Assembly (NCBI GenBank): GCA_022747635.1 | Contig: JAKTNV010000001.1 | Span: 32,350,040 to 32,414,039, forward strand | Source: Hetaerina americana | Lineage: Eukaryota; Arthropoda; Insecta; Odonata; Calopterygidae | Reading direction: 5' to 3' | DNA length: 64,000 nt | Program-made: the position numbers and the translations under genes | The notes under the pieces: generated by a model | Databases searched by the model: none | The model's input: only the letters and a program-made list of their open reading frames with translations | Told to the model about the DNA's origin: nothing | Part shown: positions 47,203 through 58,640 of the stretch, one piece after another | How positions within the stretch are numbered: the first letter of the stretch is position 1 | Layout: each line of letters starts with the position of its first letter

Positions 47203-47980
47203 CTAGGCGTATGGTTGTATTCTAGGCCTGAAGAAAATTCAACGTAAAATGACTCCAAGGAATCTCAATTTTTTTAAATTCATGTTTAGGGGTCCGATAA
47301 CCATATTTTCTATTTTGACACTAAAAACCCTGAGCGATAAAAGATAACGATGAACCTTAAGCCCACGGAAAAAATGCGGGACACGTCAGATTACTCGAGT
47401 GACATGATGCTGCTTGAGTGCTGGGTCCAAATAAGGTATACTCCCGCAACAGGGGCATACACGTAATGTTGGGAACGCTTCCTAACCAGTAAGATAAACC
47501 TTGTCTGCCTCACGCTTACTGGACACCAAGCTCTCGCTCCACTGATGCCACTGTCGATTCGTTTGACATCCCACCAATATCCGGTCATTTACCTCATCAT
47601 CAGCAGTGACAATAGATGACAAAATAGCAGGCAACCTAATCGCGCAAACGAGGTGTTTAAGCCGCTATGAAAGCCCATTTTAGAAAGTAACCATGCTCCT
47701 CTTGGTAGTTTATATATTACCATCTTTTTCCTCCTTTGGAATCGTCTCACGAATCAGAGGGACGTAACTCCTGTCTCCGCAAAATTACAGGCCAGCTGGT
47801 ATAACTAAATAACACAAATCGATACGCCAAATTTCCAAGACCGGAACCGTAAAAGGTCTGTCTGTAAAAGGTCTCAAGCAACAGGAACAATGGAACATCT
47901 CAACAAGAGACATCATTTCAACGAAACGACGCGCTGGAAGACAATTCCCCAAGATCCCCAAGATGATGCACTTCCGACCA
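47203..47980. other. Noncoding DNA
   Basis: Nothing recognisable. It would be intronic if the exon at 46864-47202 is real. Confidence 0.4.
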
Positions 47981-49400
47981 CATTACTCGCGGGGCGTATT
48001 AATAATATTTATATTTTTTTACCGTCTGCCGACCGGGAAATCCGCACGCCCTTCGCGGGCGTACTCGTTTCGGCTCGCTACGGCAGCGTCCGCACCGGCG
48101 CGTACGCGTGTGGGTCTAAATCGTTCTGAGACACTACGCCCCACTCACGCATCCCCGCCGGAGCAATCTCGGCGCTTCGACCACGGCCGCCCGGTGAGAA
48201 ATCACGTCGCCTCGGCCGCTCGTTTCCTCCCGACAAATGAGTCAGCGCGCGGTCGTTTCCCGCGGCACTCCCAGGTGAGAGAGAGGGGCGCACACACTGG
48301 ATGGTGGGACAGAGGGAGAGATTCCTCCGATACATACACACAAGAGTCGCGTGGATGCACGCAGAATCCTTGCTCCCCCACGATTCCCAAAAAACTACTC
48401 CACGTCTTTCCCATTCCACCCCCGACCCTACTTCCACAAGGGGTCCCAGATCCCTTACGCGATGTCTCGTAACTCTCCCAACTCACGCGAACACCCTCTC
48501 TCTCAAAACCCCAGAGCTCCTACACTCGGCTCACACCCCTCCTCCCCTCACCATTTTGTACGATCCCTCTCGGACCTTGCCGCGGCAAAATCCATCCCCC
48601 TCCCCACCTGGCCCATCACCCCCTTTCCCCATAAAAACCCTTCTTCCCCGCACTCCCGAAGGAGCCAAAAGCCTACATTTTCTCCTCCCGGCCAATTCCA
48701 TTCCCGACCCTTTTCTGACCGCCCCGCAACATTTCTCCCCCACCCCTCCGGGATTTTAAAAAGAGGTTTCTCTGGGAGGTCGCCTTGGATGTGTGTTTGC
48801 GTCAGTGTGAGAGAGAGGGAAGGGCAGGGGTTGTGGGGGCCGGGATGCTCGAAAGGGTCTCGAGCCGGGAGGAAGGGGTGTTGGGGGGCGGGCTGTGAGA
48901 GGGGTCGGGTTGGATCCTGAAAGGGTTTGAGTCCGTGAGGAGTTGCGGGATGGTGCTCGGAAAGGAGGTACCTCGCCCTCCTTTCCCTTCCCGTCGACCC
49001 TTTCCCCTGTTCTCTCCCACGGCGCGAACCACCATCCCCCCCCCCCTCCCCATTCCGCCGGTTCGGAGAGAGATGGTCTCTCGGAGGGGGTCAGCGAACG
49101 ACGAGGGGTTGGCGGCAACGCGGGAGCGCTCTCATTAGAGGCGTGTGTGGAATATTAACGCGCGGCGGAGTGGAGCGCCGACGGCGGGGCGCTCCACGTG
49201 GAAATTCCGAGTCGGAAACGCGCGCGCGAGCGTAACTGATAAATGTTTCGCGGGGACTTTCATAAATATTAACGGGCGGAGGTGGTCGGATGAAATAAAA
49301 ATGGAAGTGCTCGGTGAAGAGCGAAATGAAAAAGGAATGAATGGAGGGGGGAGAAAGAGGGAGCTCTGAAGCACAAAACGGTCGTGATTCCACTCTTGTT
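47981..49400. promoter_or_regulatory. Long CpG-rich island with pyrimidine-rich centre
   Basis: A CpG-rich edge (47980-48300) leads into a C-rich, proline-coding low-complexity stretch (48350-48760), a G-rich stretch (48800-49130) and a CpG-rich hairpin region (49140-49280). Open frames up to 189 codons overlap on both strands and are compositional. The TCATAAATATTAACG word at about 49258-49272 and the hairpin at 49171-49196 stand out. A promoter or enhancer is inferred. Confidence 0.32.
49171..49196. repeat. 9-bp perfect GC-rich hairpin
   Basis: TGGAGCGCC pairs with GGCGCTCCA around GACGGCGG. The E-box-like CACGTG follows immediately at 49195-49200. Confidence 0.92.
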
Positions 49401-49849
49401 GGACTCCCTTTTTACGTGGCCACCTCATTATAATTCTACAGGTTGAATGATGTCTTGCTCGAAAAATCGATTCCCCGCCCATTTAACTTCGGCGTTTTAC
49501 ACCGAGCGTGGATGTTCGCCAAAAAGATGCTCGCGGGCAAAAAATAACAACAAAATTGCAAATCATTCACCAAACGCTCCCTTTGCACTGATCGATACTT
49601 ATCAACTTGTGGCTTTTTTCTCGTAGCATTCCAGTTATGTCGCAAAATATGTTTTCCAGCAGCGTCGGAGGGGCGTCGTTCCAACCCCTCGAACCTGGAT
49701 ATGAATGCCAGCATAGAAACACAGCCGATTACTATTGGAAGCACTTGGTTATTTCTATGCTCTGAATATTCAATGAAAGGAGGTGAGATTAAGGCAATTT
49801 TTCCTCGAGAAAAATGAAAACCTAATTCGAAGATCAAAAGAAAATATAC
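49401..49849. other. Noncoding DNA
   Basis: A 133-codon frame (49436-49837, minus) has no recognisable domain and is not called. Confidence 0.4.
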
Positions 49850-50110
49850 GCAAGGTCAAATAAAGGCTTGGTGAAAAGAACCTGGAAAATCAAATAAACA
49901 CTAAATTCAATGGAATATTAAAAAAGGCGACATGAAAACTTACCAAAGGAAACATTGAGGGAAGAATAAAAGAGGGAGGGCAATGATGAATTATGAGAAG
50001 TGAGTAATGTAAAATGTCGGTGCAAGCATCTGTGAGATTGGCAGTTTATTTTGGAGAGCAGCAACATAAAAATCCTCGAAATGATAAGCCATGTTATGAT
50101 GGTGAAAAAC
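49850..50110 (+). mobile_element. Possible LINE 3'-tail relic
   Basis: The plus strand contains GNIEGRIKEGGQ (about 49950-49985) and a diverged KNVGASICEIGSLFWRAAT-like stretch (about 50010-50065). These correspond to the GKIEGKRGRGRxR and VGxxSYxELKRLAxDRxxWR segments near LINE 3' ends. Frames are broken. Similarity is weak and was read by eye. Confidence 0.38.
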
Positions 50111-50401
50111 CAAAAGGAAAAGAGATGAGGTAATTACTGCTTTAAATTTTAATTAAAACCAACATAACGTGATAATATCGTGTCATACATGATAGTAATA
50201 ATGGCTCATTTATAATGTGTTCAATAGAATTTATACTGGCGAGGGAGAGTTTAACCACGATGTTGATTCCATAAATAAGAAATATCTCTCTCCCTCTCTC
50301 TGTAAATAGTGAATATCCTCAACGTTAGTAATCTCCAAGAAACATCATGGAATAGAATAAATACATGCATGTATTCATTCACATACTAGTATCCACACAA
50401 A

Positions 50402-50415
50402 ACACACACACACAC

Positions 50416-50465
<50 letters not shown>

Positions 50466-50467
50466 GA

Positions 50468-50511
<44 letters not shown>

Positions 50512-50547
50512 GTCTATTTGTGCGAGTGTATACATACATATATATAT
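50402..50547. repeat. (CA)n-(TA)n microsatellite
   Basis: (AC)n leads into long (TA)n, interrupted once by CGAG, and ends with TACATACATA. Confidence 0.98.
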
Positions 50548-50964
50548 CATCAAAAGCCATAAAAAGCATACGAGAGCTCGAAAAACGCAAAAAGGTCTCT
50601 CTTTACACTTTGAGATGGATTATTCAGTTGGAAACGTGAATATAAAAATGGACCGTTTCAGCAGATAACGTGAACTTTACCGACTTTATCAGAGTGACTG
50701 GAGCGATAGGAGAAGAAGGACGTCTCCTACTGAGAGAATACCCATTCGAGGGAGTGAAATGGCGCGCCATAATGGTTTATCGATTTGGGGAATGATGTGC
50801 TCCGCCCAGGTTTTTTCTCCTCACAAAAACCGGTCTTTTTACGACATAACGATTACTATTATTGTTATGAGGTGCACTTACTTGCCTTCAGTAAGGAAAA
50901 CATTATCTTAGTGGCCATTATCATTTGAAAATTTTCGGCCTAGAATGAACCCTTCAAAACTGTT
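50548..50964. other. Noncoding DNA
   Basis: Nothing recognisable. Confidence 0.4.
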
Positions 50965-51195
50965 TTATTTATAGAATCCCCGGGGTCGTAACGATTGCGC
51001 GACGCATTCGGTATTCCCCTTTAAAACAACTCGACATACGCGGCTGATATGATTGCTACTCTCAGTTTGAACCTTCTCATTTCTTAAACCATACATATTT
51101 GGCGCCTCTATATGCTTAGTGAGCTGTTCAAAAATCTTAATATATCCAGAACCAGAAAATTGAAAACGTCCAGGATTGAAAGGCAATTCATACAT
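50965..51195 (-). CDS. Possible exon or small ORF, unrecognised (candidate only)
   Basis: The minus-strand frame of 76 codons begins MYELPFNPGRFQFSGSGYIK. It stays open upstream of the ATG through FCDTGDARY to a TAA at about 51227, so it could be a spliced exon (AG at the GCAAG just before the ATG). Composition is balanced and protein-like, with two cysteines near the end (VCRVVLKGNTEC). It has no domain I recognise. It is listed because it lies on the same strand between the two CUB-like pieces. Confidence 0.15.
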   Translation of the reverse strand: MYELPFNPGRFQFSGSGYIKIFEQLTKHIEAPNMYGLRNEKVQTESSNHISRVCRVVLKGNTECVAQSLRPRGFYK

Positions 51196-52080
51196 ATATC
51201 TTGCATCCCCGGTATCACAGAAACATTAAAGGGAATATTTACCGGGGTGGTTTAATATAATGCACGCACATGTATGTACAAATACATAAATAATATAGCA
51301 TGATTTTTCTGAGACATAGAAATCGGATTACGTTTAGTCTGCCTAAATGGTGCTTTCTGCATAGACATCTTCAATTAATCGCATGATAGGATCATTACTA
51401 CGAACATATACGATTTCCCCTCCACATTACCGCGAGAGCGTATGGCAAAGATTGTCACCCATTAGTGTAATCAATAATTTTTGCCATTAAATACTATTTT
51501 CTCCAGGTAATAGCCAGATCAAAACAAAAGATGATAAAGTAATTTAGTCAGGTCGTTTTTCCGTCCTTGAAGCTCCTAACATTTACAGGAAAAGGTTTCA
51601 AAACATCCCCATGTAAATTTTTTCAATCATCTTAAGGCATTATTTAGGAAGGAGCGCTTATTATGGTCGCTCTTTGGAGGGAGCCATTTTAGTTTATGCG
51701 CATGGCCTCCACTTCCTTTGTAACATTCATTTTGTGTTTTCCCTTTGGCGTCTCCCAGTACCTTATCCCACGCTTAAAATTAGCATTGAACTCAAACGAG
51801 TTAATTCAAAATCTGCCCAGACATTAATGAGAGAACGTGAGCATAATATCCACGCTTATGCTTCTTATTACAATTGTATTTTCCTGCGACATAAACGGCA
51901 ATTTTAAATTTTAAAAATTCAATTTTCCGTAAAAATCATATTTAGTACTATCAAAGTGATATTAAAATCGATGGATGTACCCCAAGATTCCGGCTTGAGA
52001 ACCCCCTTACAAAATAATGAAGCGTCCCGTAGAGTAAAATTTTGACTATGTCAGAGATTGCCGAGAATTTGAAATTTAGA
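51196..52080. other. AT-rich noncoding DNA
   Basis: Nothing recognisable. Confidence 0.45.
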
Positions 52081-52314
52081 TCACTTGACTCTGTCCAAGT
52101 TGGTCGGCTGAATCTTTTTCGAGCTACAATCTGTCAAAGTTCCGGATTGAATTGAGATTATTTTCAAGAGTCGTGAACTGCCATTCGCATGAGTAGTCCA
52201 TAGTTTAACCAAATGGCATTTGGTACTTTCGGACAGGTCGACGCCTTGATCCGGAATAACTTTCCACAGCGTGGGCCAACGATTGATGAACTCACCTGGG
52301 CAGGGGAATAACAT
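52081..52314 (-). CDS. Possible exon or small ORF, unrecognised (candidate only)
   Basis: The minus-strand frame of 77 codons, MLFPCPGEFINRWPTLWKVI..., follows an acceptor-like ATATTCACAG by one base. A perfect splice donor, CAG|GTGAGT, lies 20 bases inside, which argues that the whole frame is not one exon. No family is recognised. It is kept only because of its position among the other minus-strand candidates. Confidence 0.13.
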   Translation of the reverse strand: MLFPCPGEFINRWPTLWKVIPDQGVDLSESTKCHLVKLWTTHANGSSRLLKIISIQSGTLTDCSSKKIQPTNLDRVK

Positions 52315-52434
52315 GCTGTGAATATTTGATTGGTACTTAGTTGCGTAGCTACGGCTATATAGTACACATTTTTACAAGCCTACTCCAAAGTAGAGAGGCA
52401 TGTGCGCATTGATTATCTAACAGATTTTAGCTTT

Positions 52435-53758
<1,324 letters not shown>

Positions 53759-53775
53759 TTAACTTTGACCATCAC

Positions 53776-54016
53776 CAGTCTCGCCCATTCTGCTTAATAA
53801 ATTGGGGAATTCCGATTTACTGGAAAACTGTCGGAGGCAAAGCCAAATGAAATAGCACTCAGACCAACTGTGAAGATATATGTCACACGAAGTAAGATTT
53901 GGTAAGGGGTGAGTTTCATCCTCGTATATCAAACCAACCTTCTGATTGATCGATGTTATGTATTTGCGATCGTTGGAGATTAATTCGAAGTCAACTATTT
54001 CGGTGTTGCGTGACAT
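53776..54016 (-). CDS. Possible exon resembling the N-terminal half of a CUB domain (candidate only)
   Basis: The minus-strand frame MSRNTEIVDFELISNDRKYI continues TSINQKVGLIYEDE, then TSCDIYLHSWSECYFIWLCL and RQFSS. The spacing follows a CUB first half: I-x-S-x-N strand, a cysteine, I-x-L strand and an L-x-L-x-x-F strand about 21 residues from the cysteine to the phenylalanine. The characteristic YPxxYPP turn is replaced. A donor-like ACTG|GTGATG lies at 53775. Read unspliced, the frame ends at a TAA at 53761-53759. It is upstream of the C-half-like exon at 46864-47202 on the same strand, the order expected for one split domain. A stop lies just upstream of the ATG, and no promoter was found. 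Confidence 0.22.
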
Positions 54017-54212
54017 GATTCATTAGACAGACGGAAATGATTTTTACGGATAAAGAGACATATCACGTAAATCTAGAAGGCTTTAAAATAGCAATATACG
54101 GATTATATTGATGAAAATGAAATAATTATCGATAAAAATGAGAACTAAAGGCAGTAGGAGTTTTCAAAATGCTAAAGTTCGCAAACTTTAAAGTTTTCAT
54201 TTACATTATTAT

Positions 54213-54518
54213 TTGAAAAATACCTACCTGAGTTCAAATCGTGCCAATCTCACTACCTTATTGATAAATAGTTGCCATATTGTCAAAATTAAGATCATCA
54301 AAACAACTTATCCGCCCGTTGAGTGTCGCCGTCCGGGAATTTTCAAATTGGCGATACCGTACATCAACAAATTCCAAATCTTCCATGTGATTTTGCAACG
54401 CAAGTATGATGTGAATACAAATGCGAATTTCGTGTGTACTCAGCTAGAGCAATGGGTGCAAATTAGCAAAATCATTAAAATTCCGGAGGGCCTAGATTCA
54501 ATAGTAAGAGTCCAATAA
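54213..54518 (+). CDS. Possible exon or small ORF, unrecognised (candidate only)
   Basis: The plus-strand frame of 101 codons ends ...IPEGLDSIVRVQ. Its latter half (FKLAIPYINKFQIFHVILQR, then NTNANFVCTQLEQWVQISK) has alternating hydrophobic strands and codon use more gene-like than most frames in the window. It lies 196 bases from, and divergent to, the minus-strand candidate at 53776-54016. No family is recognised. Confidence 0.17.
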   Translation: MKNTYLSSNRANLTTLLINSCHIVKIKIIKTTYPPVECRRPGIFKLAIPYINKFQIFHVILQRKYDVNTNANFVCTQLEQWVQISKIIKIPEGLDSIVRVQ

Positions 54519-57359
54519 ATTTTCTTCAATTGTGTCTCGTATATTTCAACATTTTGCATTAATCTCAAATAATATACGCTAGGTTTTTACTCTCGATAAA
54601 CTTCGATAGTAAAGCAATATTCTGAGGAATTCACGAGATTTTCGACTCATAAAATTGTAAGCATTCCGAAAGAATGTGATAGTCAGAAAATAACTTTCCT
54701 TAAAAACTATATAAAACTCCATCAGAAGGAAGGAAGTTGAGCACAAGCTCCAGATATCTGATGTACTGGAAAAATGTATCATTTTTACAGGCAGAAATTT
54801 CCCACAGTAAGTAAACGATATGATGAGTATAAACTGAGCAATATAAATTTAATATCACATCTCTTTACCGCATGATCCAAGTTAAAATGACTACATCAGT
54901 ATGTAATAAGGCCGTAAACGATAATGATGACGACCTCGAAGAGAGTAAAAAAAGGACACCCATTCTGTCTCAATATTCTTGTCTACAGATTCTTCAAAAA
55001 TAACCTAGAAATATGCCTTTGACCTACCCTGCACTCAATGAGATTGAATATCGCTAAGCACTGTCATTCAATGTGAGCCCACAGGAATCCCTTTCCTCGG
55101 TATTTTAAATTCCATTAAATTTTGCCGTTAAAGTGAATTAGCCATTTTGAAAAAACAACTTACATGTAGAGGAACCCAGACCATGTAGAGAACCCAGAGG
55201 ATACAATTCATTTCTGCCTGCAAGAAATGGGAGAATAGGAAAGAGAATGCTTATTTAAATCGCCTTCCCAGTGCAAAATCTATCTACAATGGATAGATTT
55301 TACGTCATTGATATAAAACATCCATGATAAAACTCTCATGTGGAAACACGGGTGAGAATGATGGATAAAGGTGATTACGGTATAGACGAGGAAATAAACC
55401 ACGGCGCCACTACGCGCATTAACTCTGTGCATCTTGGTGCTGGGCCTCTGTTTCAACGACATAAGTTTCCTCATCCGTTTCAATTCATCTAATTTATTGG
55501 GGCTTCCTTAATGACATCACGGCACTGTAGAAATAATATCATTAATATTTTCCAAATTTTCAACTCATAGTTCCACAGAAACCGTAAGAGTAGTCAATGA
55601 ATTATCCCTCGGGGTATTCAATAATAATCCTTTCACTATTTTTTTCATATTAAATCTCATTAACACAAGTTTTTTTGCTTCTTTCATTATCCCCCAGATC
55701 CCATAAATTTGACGCGGGAGCCGAACTGGGGAAATCAGTCCTCCGCTGGAAAACGGTATCCAGTTTCCTTTTTCTCAAATTTTTGCATCAATCACATGTA
55801 CTAATCCGCTTCCGTGTCAACTGATCACATGACTCTATGACCCGTCCAACTCCTCCCTCCCCTCAACGCCTCGCCCCACTTCCTCATCCTTATCCTTCAC
55901 CATCCACTCCCGTCCCGAATAACCTTATCTCCACCTGCTACACTAATTGGATCCCGACCACAACAATATCAGCCGATATTTTTTTTCTTTTTTTTCAAGA
56001 AAAGCCCCCCCCCCCCAATCTTTCAACCCGTTTCTGAGACTTTACAAAATATTCGTGCCCTTCTCCGCTCCAGAGATCGTAGCCCCTCCATCTAATTATG
56101 AATATGAAATAATAATGAACTCTGCATCGAAGTCTGGGGCAAGTTAATGATGTCTTTTATCATCGGCTCTTCAATTTTTTCTCGTGACGCCTAAATTGAA
56201 CTCCAGGGTTCATTTCACGTGAGGGAGTTCTCTATCCTCATTCACTCGCTCCTGTCATCACCATGAATTCCTGACAGCGTACACAGTTATGTTTTCACTC
56301 CAGTGACCTGTTCAGAATGCGAGCAAGGACCAAATTTTTTTATACATCCATTTACCAGTCTTAAGTTCCGATTACGAATAAAAATGACAAAAGTGACAGG
56401 ATGTCATCGCCCTGAGACCCATAGTGAAAATATTCTCTGTGAATGGACATTGAAATTTTTACTGACTGAACGAATTCTATTAATTGAACCTCCATATGGA
56501 AGAATATGGGTTTAGATACTTGAGGAGGAGATTTTTCGGCTTATAAAACAAGATTTTTATCATTTTATCTTTACCAAAAACAAAATTATTTTTATTTCAT
56601 CGAATTGATGGATATTGAGACTCCAACTTGAGCCCTTGTTAATCCGCAGATTGATTGACACTCCAGGGATTTCTATCATTAACGCTCTCTTAGGATTTAC
56701 GGCTAGGCTGTAAAAACTTTGAAAAAATCTGATAGACTAAGTAACCCGTGTTAGCGCTGCAAGTAAGTTGCTCATTACGATGTTCATACTATTTTTTTTC
56801 TTTTATTTTAAAATACCAAATGTTCTGGGCTATTGGTGGTACTAATTTCATTGAAACTAATATACTCTCAATGTTACCGCAGAGATGTAACTTTCTTTAA
56901 GAAATCATCATTCACAAAGCATTCTATACGAAGGATAATACCCGCTTGATTACATATCAAAGGTAATCGAAAACATCCTGAGGCCTATCCCAATGCTACG
57001 CAATATTATCTTCACAGGAGCGAATGCAAGTCTTCGAAGGAGAACGATTATTCAAAATTTAGGTGAGTTATCTGAAAGAAAGCAATTAAGAAACCCGAGG
57101 GAATACCAGGATCATATTTTCTTAGGGATCATTATATATCCGAAGCCCCTCTTAAATGTTTTGATGGTTGGGAAACGTTTTTTATTTCACCTTTGTCGTT
57201 TCGGCTGTTGTCTTGAAATCCCATTTTGAAAACATTCATCGATGATGCTGCGACGTGCACTCCAAATGATTTCACTAAGCCAAAACTCCGAGCAGCAATC
57301 ATTAAGTCATCCGCTAAGTAACTTGATCTAAGTGCATCACCCAATTATTCTGAAGTTCG
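54519..57359. other. AT-rich noncoding DNA
   Basis: No supportable gene. A strong acceptor-like ACATTTTTCCAG lies on the minus strand at about 54765-54776, followed by only 21 open codons. A poly-C run lies near 56007-56016. Confidence 0.45.
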
Positions 57360-57780
57360 ATCTTTTTTCCCGTGGACTCCCGAAAGTCGAGAGGATGGAG
57401 GTTGTGAGGGAGGGCGGGAGGAAGAGTGTGGGAAGTCTTAACGCAAGTGGATGTGGCGGGACGAGACGAAACACGAGTACGGTGAGGTGTACGTGGGGAA
57501 CAGGAGAAGGGGTGAGCAAAAGAGCTTCTGGGATGGTGGCAGGAAGAAGGGAGGGGAACTTAAGAAGAGAGAGGGAGGGAAAGAGGAAGGGAGGAAGACT
57601 CCCGGGGGGACGTAGAGAGCGAGAAAGACTCCCGAGGTGGAGCTGGTTGAGAAAGTTTCCGGCGACAGACAGCCGCTGGGAACTTTCAGTTCGACGCGTT
57701 GGTGAAACACGAACCGTTCCCTGCCCCGACCGCAACACTTTTCACTCGGGTTCAGCTACAGTTAAGCACCTTTAATCTGC
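57360..57780. promoter_or_regulatory. CpG- and purine-rich island
   Basis: GA-rich on the plus strand (57390-57640), with many CpG. Three long open frames overlap on both strands and are compositional. Possible regulatory region by composition only. Confidence 0.25.
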
Positions 57781-58553
57781 ACGGCACTGGCGCATACACT
57801 CCTGGCCGTGAAGAGAATTGCAATAAGACATGAGAAATCGATTCATTTCGGGCATATGATGATGTCTCGACGACCAAGACGACACCCTTCCCCGTTGGTT
57901 TCAACGCAAAAATTTCCCGAGGCTCTGAGGGAGGGGTTCTCGGCAATATTATCAACAATTTTTACGGAAGTTCTCGTAAATTCCTTACAATGATATGAAT
58001 ATTTTACTTTCTCATGGATCTTTTATTTCGACGCCATTGAATGATCGTGCATTAAGCTCTCGCGAAGTCATTAAATGTGAAAGAAATAAGACAGGAAGAA
58101 AAGGAGTGTATTGAAATTAAGAAATAAAAACTTTAACTGCCTGTGTACAAATGAGTAATATTTCATTCCAACTGGTACAACTTCACCTTGGAGAGTCGGT
58201 AGAATTCGTCATTGAAACAGCAGCCACACCCAGTGATCATATTTCGAATATGACCAGATTTTGGCACCCAACGGAGTTAATTCATCAGGTTTAAGACTAT
58301 TTCTTCCGAAATTATGCTTCTAGAAAACTTCAAAATTAAAGGTATCGGCCATCTGAGTTCATTGCAATCGTAGGTGGCTTGAACATTCAGATGTAACTTC
58401 GACATCAATTTGCCATCTATTAAATAGACATGAAGTTAAAATGGCAGCTTCCCTTTTAATGAATATATTGACTTTATTATAAATTAGTCTCCATTTATAT
58501 TTAATTACACGAGGGAGCTTTTCAATTGAAAAAATAATTTCAAATAATTAATT
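57781..58553. other. AT-rich noncoding DNA
   Basis: Nothing recognisable. Confidence 0.5.
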
Positions 58554-58640
58554 GGCTAGGATTTGAACCCGTGTGATAACTTACTAAGTAACTTCGGTAA
58601 TGGCTAAAACCACCACCGTGCGTGTGTGCAACATAAGTAG
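58554..58640 (-). mobile_element. Possible tRNA-derived SINE relic
   Basis: The minus strand holds a near-perfect B box, GGGTTCAAATCCTAGCC (58554-58570). About 45 bases upstream is a weak A-box-like TAGCCATTACCG. The intervening TTACTTAGTAAG could be an anticodon-arm remnant. No acceptor stem is present, so it is not a tRNA gene. Confidence 0.37.

Noticed and set aside
48351..48920. 189-codon open frame on the plus strand
   Set aside because: Proline-rich translation of a C-rich tract; stop-poor by composition.
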